Assembly (NCBI GenBank): GCA_017648235.1 | Contig: JAGCIZ010000080.1 | Location: 1-8,230 of the forward strand | Source: Paludibacteraceae bacterium | GTDB lineage: Bacteria > Bacteroidota > Bacteroidia > Bacteroidales > Paludibacteraceae | DNA: 8,230 bases | Reading direction: 5' to 3' | Shown here: piece after piece, positions 7,611-8,230 of the stretch | Layout of the letters: every line of letters begins with the position of its first letter | How positions within the stretch are numbered: position 1 is the stretch's first letter | Notes under the pieces: generated by a model | Seen by the model: the letters and a program-made list of their open reading frames with translations, nothing else | Databases searched by the model: none | What the model was told of the DNA's origin: nothing | Translations under genes and position numbers: made by a program

Positions 7611-7647
7611 AAAATAAAAAAACGCTTCAAGAAAGTTTCTCAAAGCG
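7611..7647 (-). terminator. Intrinsic terminator of hemD
   Basis: On the minus strand a 25-base hairpin (7623-7647) has the stem CGCTTTGAGA / TCTTGAAGCG, 10 pairs with a 5-base loop AACTT, followed at once by TTTTTTTATTTT (7622 down to 7611). Two of the pairs are G-U. Read on the plus strand the same positions become A-C mismatches and there is no T tract, so it is directional. It begins 27 bases after the hemD stop codon. Confidence 0.85.
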
Positions 7648-7674
7648 CATTTTCATTCGAATAAGAGATTTCTA

Positions 7675-8230
7675 TTATTTTTTGGTTTTATGATTTTCCT
7701 TAATGTATTGGAAAAGTGCCATCGCCATTGATGGACATGTTGGAGTAGGCACAGCCAAATCTAAACGCAAGTTGGCATCATTAACTGCTTTTGCTGTAGT
7801 TGCTCCAAAACAAGCAATTTTGATTTCACCTTGTTCAAAATTTGGGAAATTCTTCAACAATGAAGATATTCCTTGTGGAGAGAAAAACACCAACATATCG
7901 TAGTCGAAACTTTCTCCTTCTTTAAAATCGTTACTTACTGTTCTGTACATACATGCTACACGATATTTCGATTGTTTTGCATCGAGTTGTTTAACGATTT
8001 CTTCATTGTACTGCTCTGGAAGAACTACTAGGAAGTTTTCATCCGGATTTTTTCCAATCATATTAAGCAAATCGGGCAACTTTCCTGTCTCTGGGAAAAA
8101 TACCTTACGCTTACGATAATGAATAAACTTTTGCAAATAAAGTGCAATTTGTTCCGACTGACAGAAATATTTTGTTTTTTCTGAAACAGTCACTCTCAAA
8201 TCTCCACAAATTCTAAAGAAATGATCAATA
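7675..8230 (-). CDS. hemD: Uroporphyrinogen-III synthase, C-terminal 184 residues (5' end beyond window)
   Basis: Cyclises and inverts ring D of hydroxymethylbilane to give uroporphyrinogen III, the common precursor of haem, sirohaem and cobalamin, in the cytoplasm. The frame stays open to the right edge and reads in with IDHFFRICGDLRVTV, so the TTG at 8199 is not the start. Roughly 65-70 N-terminal residues of the usual ~250 are missing. Family features of the Bacteroidota type are YFCQSEQIALYLQKFI followed by YRKRKVFF, DMLVFFSPQGISSLLKNFP (the conserved FFSP-GI element), ACFGATTAKAV (the conserved G-TT-A element), and the terminal APTPTCPSM-type segment seen here as VPTPTCPSMAMAL. Sequence divergence is normal for HemD, so these short motifs carry the call. 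An intrinsic terminator follows the stop codon, making hemD the last gene of its transcript. Confidence 0.9.
   Translation of the reverse strand, partial: IDHFFRICGDLRVTVSEKTKYFCQSEQIALYLQKFIHYRKRKVFFPETGKLPDLLNMIGKNPDENFLVVLPEQYNEEIVKQLDAKQSKYRVACMYRTVSNDFKEGESFDYDMLVFFSPQGISSLLKNFPNFEQGEIKIACFGATTAKAVNDANLRLDLAVPTPTCPSMAMALFQYIKENHKTKK

Noticed and set aside
8197..8199. TTG at 8199 as the hemD start, giving a 174-residue protein
   Set aside because: The frame stays open to the window edge and the upstream residues (IDHFFRICGDL) match HemD, so the gene is cut by the window, not short.

Overview
The window comes from an AT-rich member of the Bacteroidota. The evidence is a GldG-type protein, a UvrA with phylum-style sequence features, a DUF6913-like small protein, TAnnTTTG-type -7 boxes in front of genes, and A-rich leaders without Shine-Dalgarno sequences. 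I see no rRNA, tRNA, CRISPR array, insertion sequence or long repeat. Genus cannot be fixed from this stretch.

Layout from left to right. Positions 1-507 (minus) hold the N-terminal part of fmt, cut by the window edge. Positions 508-630 are a short divergent promoter region with a TACCTTTG box on each strand. Positions 631-1164 (plus) encode a 177-residue DUF6913-like protein of unknown function. It converges, with a 20-bp gap, on a 609-residue DUF262/ParB-like plus HNH protein (1185-3014, minus), which resembles fused GmrSD-type defence nucleases. Next on the minus strand come uvrA (3057-5828), gldG (5867-7546 after start correction) and the C-terminal part of hemD (7675-8230, running off the right edge). 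A strand-specific intrinsic terminator (7611-7647) separates hemD from gldG.

Transcription on the minus strand probably runs hemD, stop, then gldG to uvrA to the DUF262 gene. The last three have gaps of 38 and 42 bp with no terminator visible between them. Most genes are housekeeping: translation initiation (fmt), nucleotide excision repair (uvrA) and tetrapyrrole synthesis (hemD). The accessory candidate is the DUF262-HNH gene, a likely single-gene anti-phage or modification-dependent nuclease sitting directly behind uvrA. The gldG gene is also notable because its usual partner gldF is not next to it.

I did not find an unmistakable new multi-gene system. The best leads are the lone DUF262-HNH gene, the orphan gldG, the paired loss of one predicted zinc module in UvrA, and the uncharacterised DUF6913-like gene.
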